This document shows, piece by piece, positions 38,842-39,586 of a stretch of 39,586 nucleotides of DNA. Origin of the DNA: Synergistaceae bacterium OttesenSCG-928-D05 (GTDB lineage Bacteria > Synergistota > Synergistia > Synergistales > Synergistaceae). The position numbers and the translations under genes are program-made. Under the pieces are notes generated by a model, which was not told the DNA's origin, did no database searches, and was given only the letters and a program-made list of their open reading frames with translations. The stretch is from the NCBI GenBank assembly GCA_030266985.1, contig JAJDJB010000011.1, forward strand, positions 1 to 39,586, in the 5' to 3' direction. Within the stretch, counting starts at the first letter, position 1, and each line of letters opens with the position of its first letter.

Positions 38842-39270
38842 TTATGCCGCGGCGCCGACCAGAATATGCGACGCTTTGATCAGTGCCGTCACAGGTTTGC
38901 CTTTTTCAAGCCCAAGGTTCTTCGTGCTCTCAACGGTGATGACCGCGACAACTTCGTCGCCGCCGTCCAGTTCAACGATAACTTCGTCGTTGACCGCGCC
39001 GTGCTTGATCTCTTTCACTTTGCCCTTGAACTGGTTGCGCGCAGAGAGCTTGATCCCGTCAAGGTCCGCCGCCAAAATGACCCAGCTGGCCTTCACAAGC
39101 GCGATGGCTTCCACGCCCTCTTTCAGGCCCAGGTTCTGCGTGCTTGTATTTGTAATGATCGCCGTTATTTCCGTACCACCCGAAAGCTTGATCACGATCT
39201 CGTCGTTGACCGCGCCCTTCTTAACGGATTTTACCGTTCCTTTGAACTTATTTCTCGAACTTGTCAGCAT
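38842..39270 (-). CDS. Molbindin-type protein with two TOBE (Mop) domains
   Basis: A 142-residue cytoplasmic protein that consists of two Mop/TOBE domains in tandem. Domain 1 reads SSRNKFKGTVKSVKKGAVND and KASWVILA; domain 2 reads SARNQFKGKVKEIKHGAVND and KASHILVG, so the halves are nearly repeats. Such molbindins bind molybdate or tungstate ions and act as storage or delivery proteins. AGGAGG precedes the ATG at 39270. The link to the molybdenum aldehyde oxidoreductase 9 kb away is functional, not positional. It ends at the terminator at 38766. Confidence 0.9.
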   Translation of the reverse strand: MLTSSRNKFKGTVKSVKKGAVNDEIVIKLSGGTEITAIITNTSTQNLGLKEGVEAIALVKASWVILAADLDGIKLSARNQFKGKVKEIKHGAVNDEVIVELDGGDEVVAVITVESTKNLGLEKGKPVTALIKASHILVGAAA

Positions 39271-39289
39271 ATGAATGACCTCCTGATTT

Positions 39290-39312
39290 AGAATTGTCAG
39301 TTTTACAATTCT
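39290..39312. repeat. Inverted repeat before the molbindin gene
   Basis: AGAATTGT (39290-39297) and ACAATTCT (39305-39312) enclose a 7-base spacer, about 20 bp before the start of the molbindin gene. It could be an operator. It does not match the known ModE operator pattern. Confidence 0.4.
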
Positions 39313-39407
39313 TCTTGATTTTTCTATTCTATGTCTGCCGCATTAAAATATCCTGCGCATTTCTACATATTCAAAAACACGTAGAAACCGTCTATATTGC
39401 TTTTGTC

Positions 39408-39586
39408 TTAATTGGTCAAACTCTCGATGCGCGTGTCGCGTTTAAGATTGCGAGCAGTGCGACGCCGACGTCGGCAAAAACCGCTTCCCAAAGCCCCGCG
39501 ATCCCCGCGACGCCGAAAATCATGAAAAGCGTTTTCACGCCGAGCGCGAGCACGATGTTCTGCCAGACGATGGTGCGCGTTTTTTT
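39408..39586 (-). CDS. C-terminal end of a heavy-metal P-type ATPase (partial)
   Basis: Only the last 58 codons are in the window; the 5' part lies beyond the right edge. The translation has VWQNIVLALGVKTLFMIFG, then a last membrane helix (EAVFADVGVALLAILNATR) and the stop after SLTN. This is the end of P1B-type ATPases of the Cd/Zn/Pb group (CadA/ZntA). The ADVGVALLAILNATR segment is typical of these rather than of CopA. It is the second metal ATPase in the window. Confidence 0.85.
   Translation of the reverse strand, partial: KNAHHRLAEHRARARRENAFHDFRRRGDRGALGSGFCRRRRRTARNLKRDTRIESLTN

Noticed and set aside
1-39586. CRISPR array, riboswitch or rRNA
   Set aside because: I saw no spaced direct repeats, no conserved riboswitch core, and no rRNA-like sequence anywhere in the window.

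Overview
This window most likely comes from a Gram-negative, anaerobic, peptide- or organic-acid-using bacterium of the Synergistota type (relatives of Cloacibacillus or Synergistes). That is an inference. It carries outer-membrane genes (TolC-type channel, RND pump, KdsB, an LpxB-like glycosyltransferase) together with gene orders best known from Firmicutes (remB next to gyrB; rsmB, a PASTA protein and rpe in a row). It also holds a MOP-type molybdenum aldehyde oxidoreductase and what looks like a selenoprotein. I see no prophage, CRISPR array, insertion sequence or rRNA.

Layout. 1-400 has no convincing gene. 401-1109 is a sigma-factor-like DNA-binding protein whose last part is out of frame. 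1256-7593 (minus) is one operon: RND permease, TolC channel, membrane-fusion protein, gpmA. 7721-9905 (minus) is remB-gyrB, divergent from an LpxB-like gene at 10069. 11725-14312 holds a GntR regulator, a sugar aminotransferase and a zinc metallopeptidase. 14412-18529 is rsmB, a three-PASTA membrane protein, rpe and a RodZ-like protein. 18632-21409 (minus) is copper handling: copA, a CopZ-like chaperone and a small secreted protein. tRNA-Ser(UGA) follows, then a small secreted protein, kdsB and a KdnA-like aminotransferase, which together suggest an amino-modified Kdo sugar.

24433-34306 is an accessory metabolic region. It has a 2-hydroxyacid dehydrogenase, a PucR-type regulator, the aldehyde oxidoreductase, a sodium:solute symporter with a small two-helix partner, an unrecognised 177-residue protein, a DUF3830 protein, a flavin reductase-like protein and an amino-acid permease. 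All but the first read leftward in a near-continuous series, which looks like uptake and oxidation of an unidentified substrate.

34504-39586 holds an EamA exporter, ridA followed by an ArsC/Spx-family gene with an in-frame TGA at the redox cysteine, a RelB/YoeB-type toxin-antitoxin pair, a CoA-disulfide reductase-rhodanese fusion, a two-domain molybdate-binding protein and the end of a metal-transporting ATPase.

The most notable observation is the ArsC/Spx-family gene at 35410-35763. Its TGA replaces the first cysteine of the CxxC motif, and a perfect 7-bp hairpin sits at the distance expected of a bacterial SECIS element. It is therefore a strong selenoprotein candidate that standard gene calling would miss.
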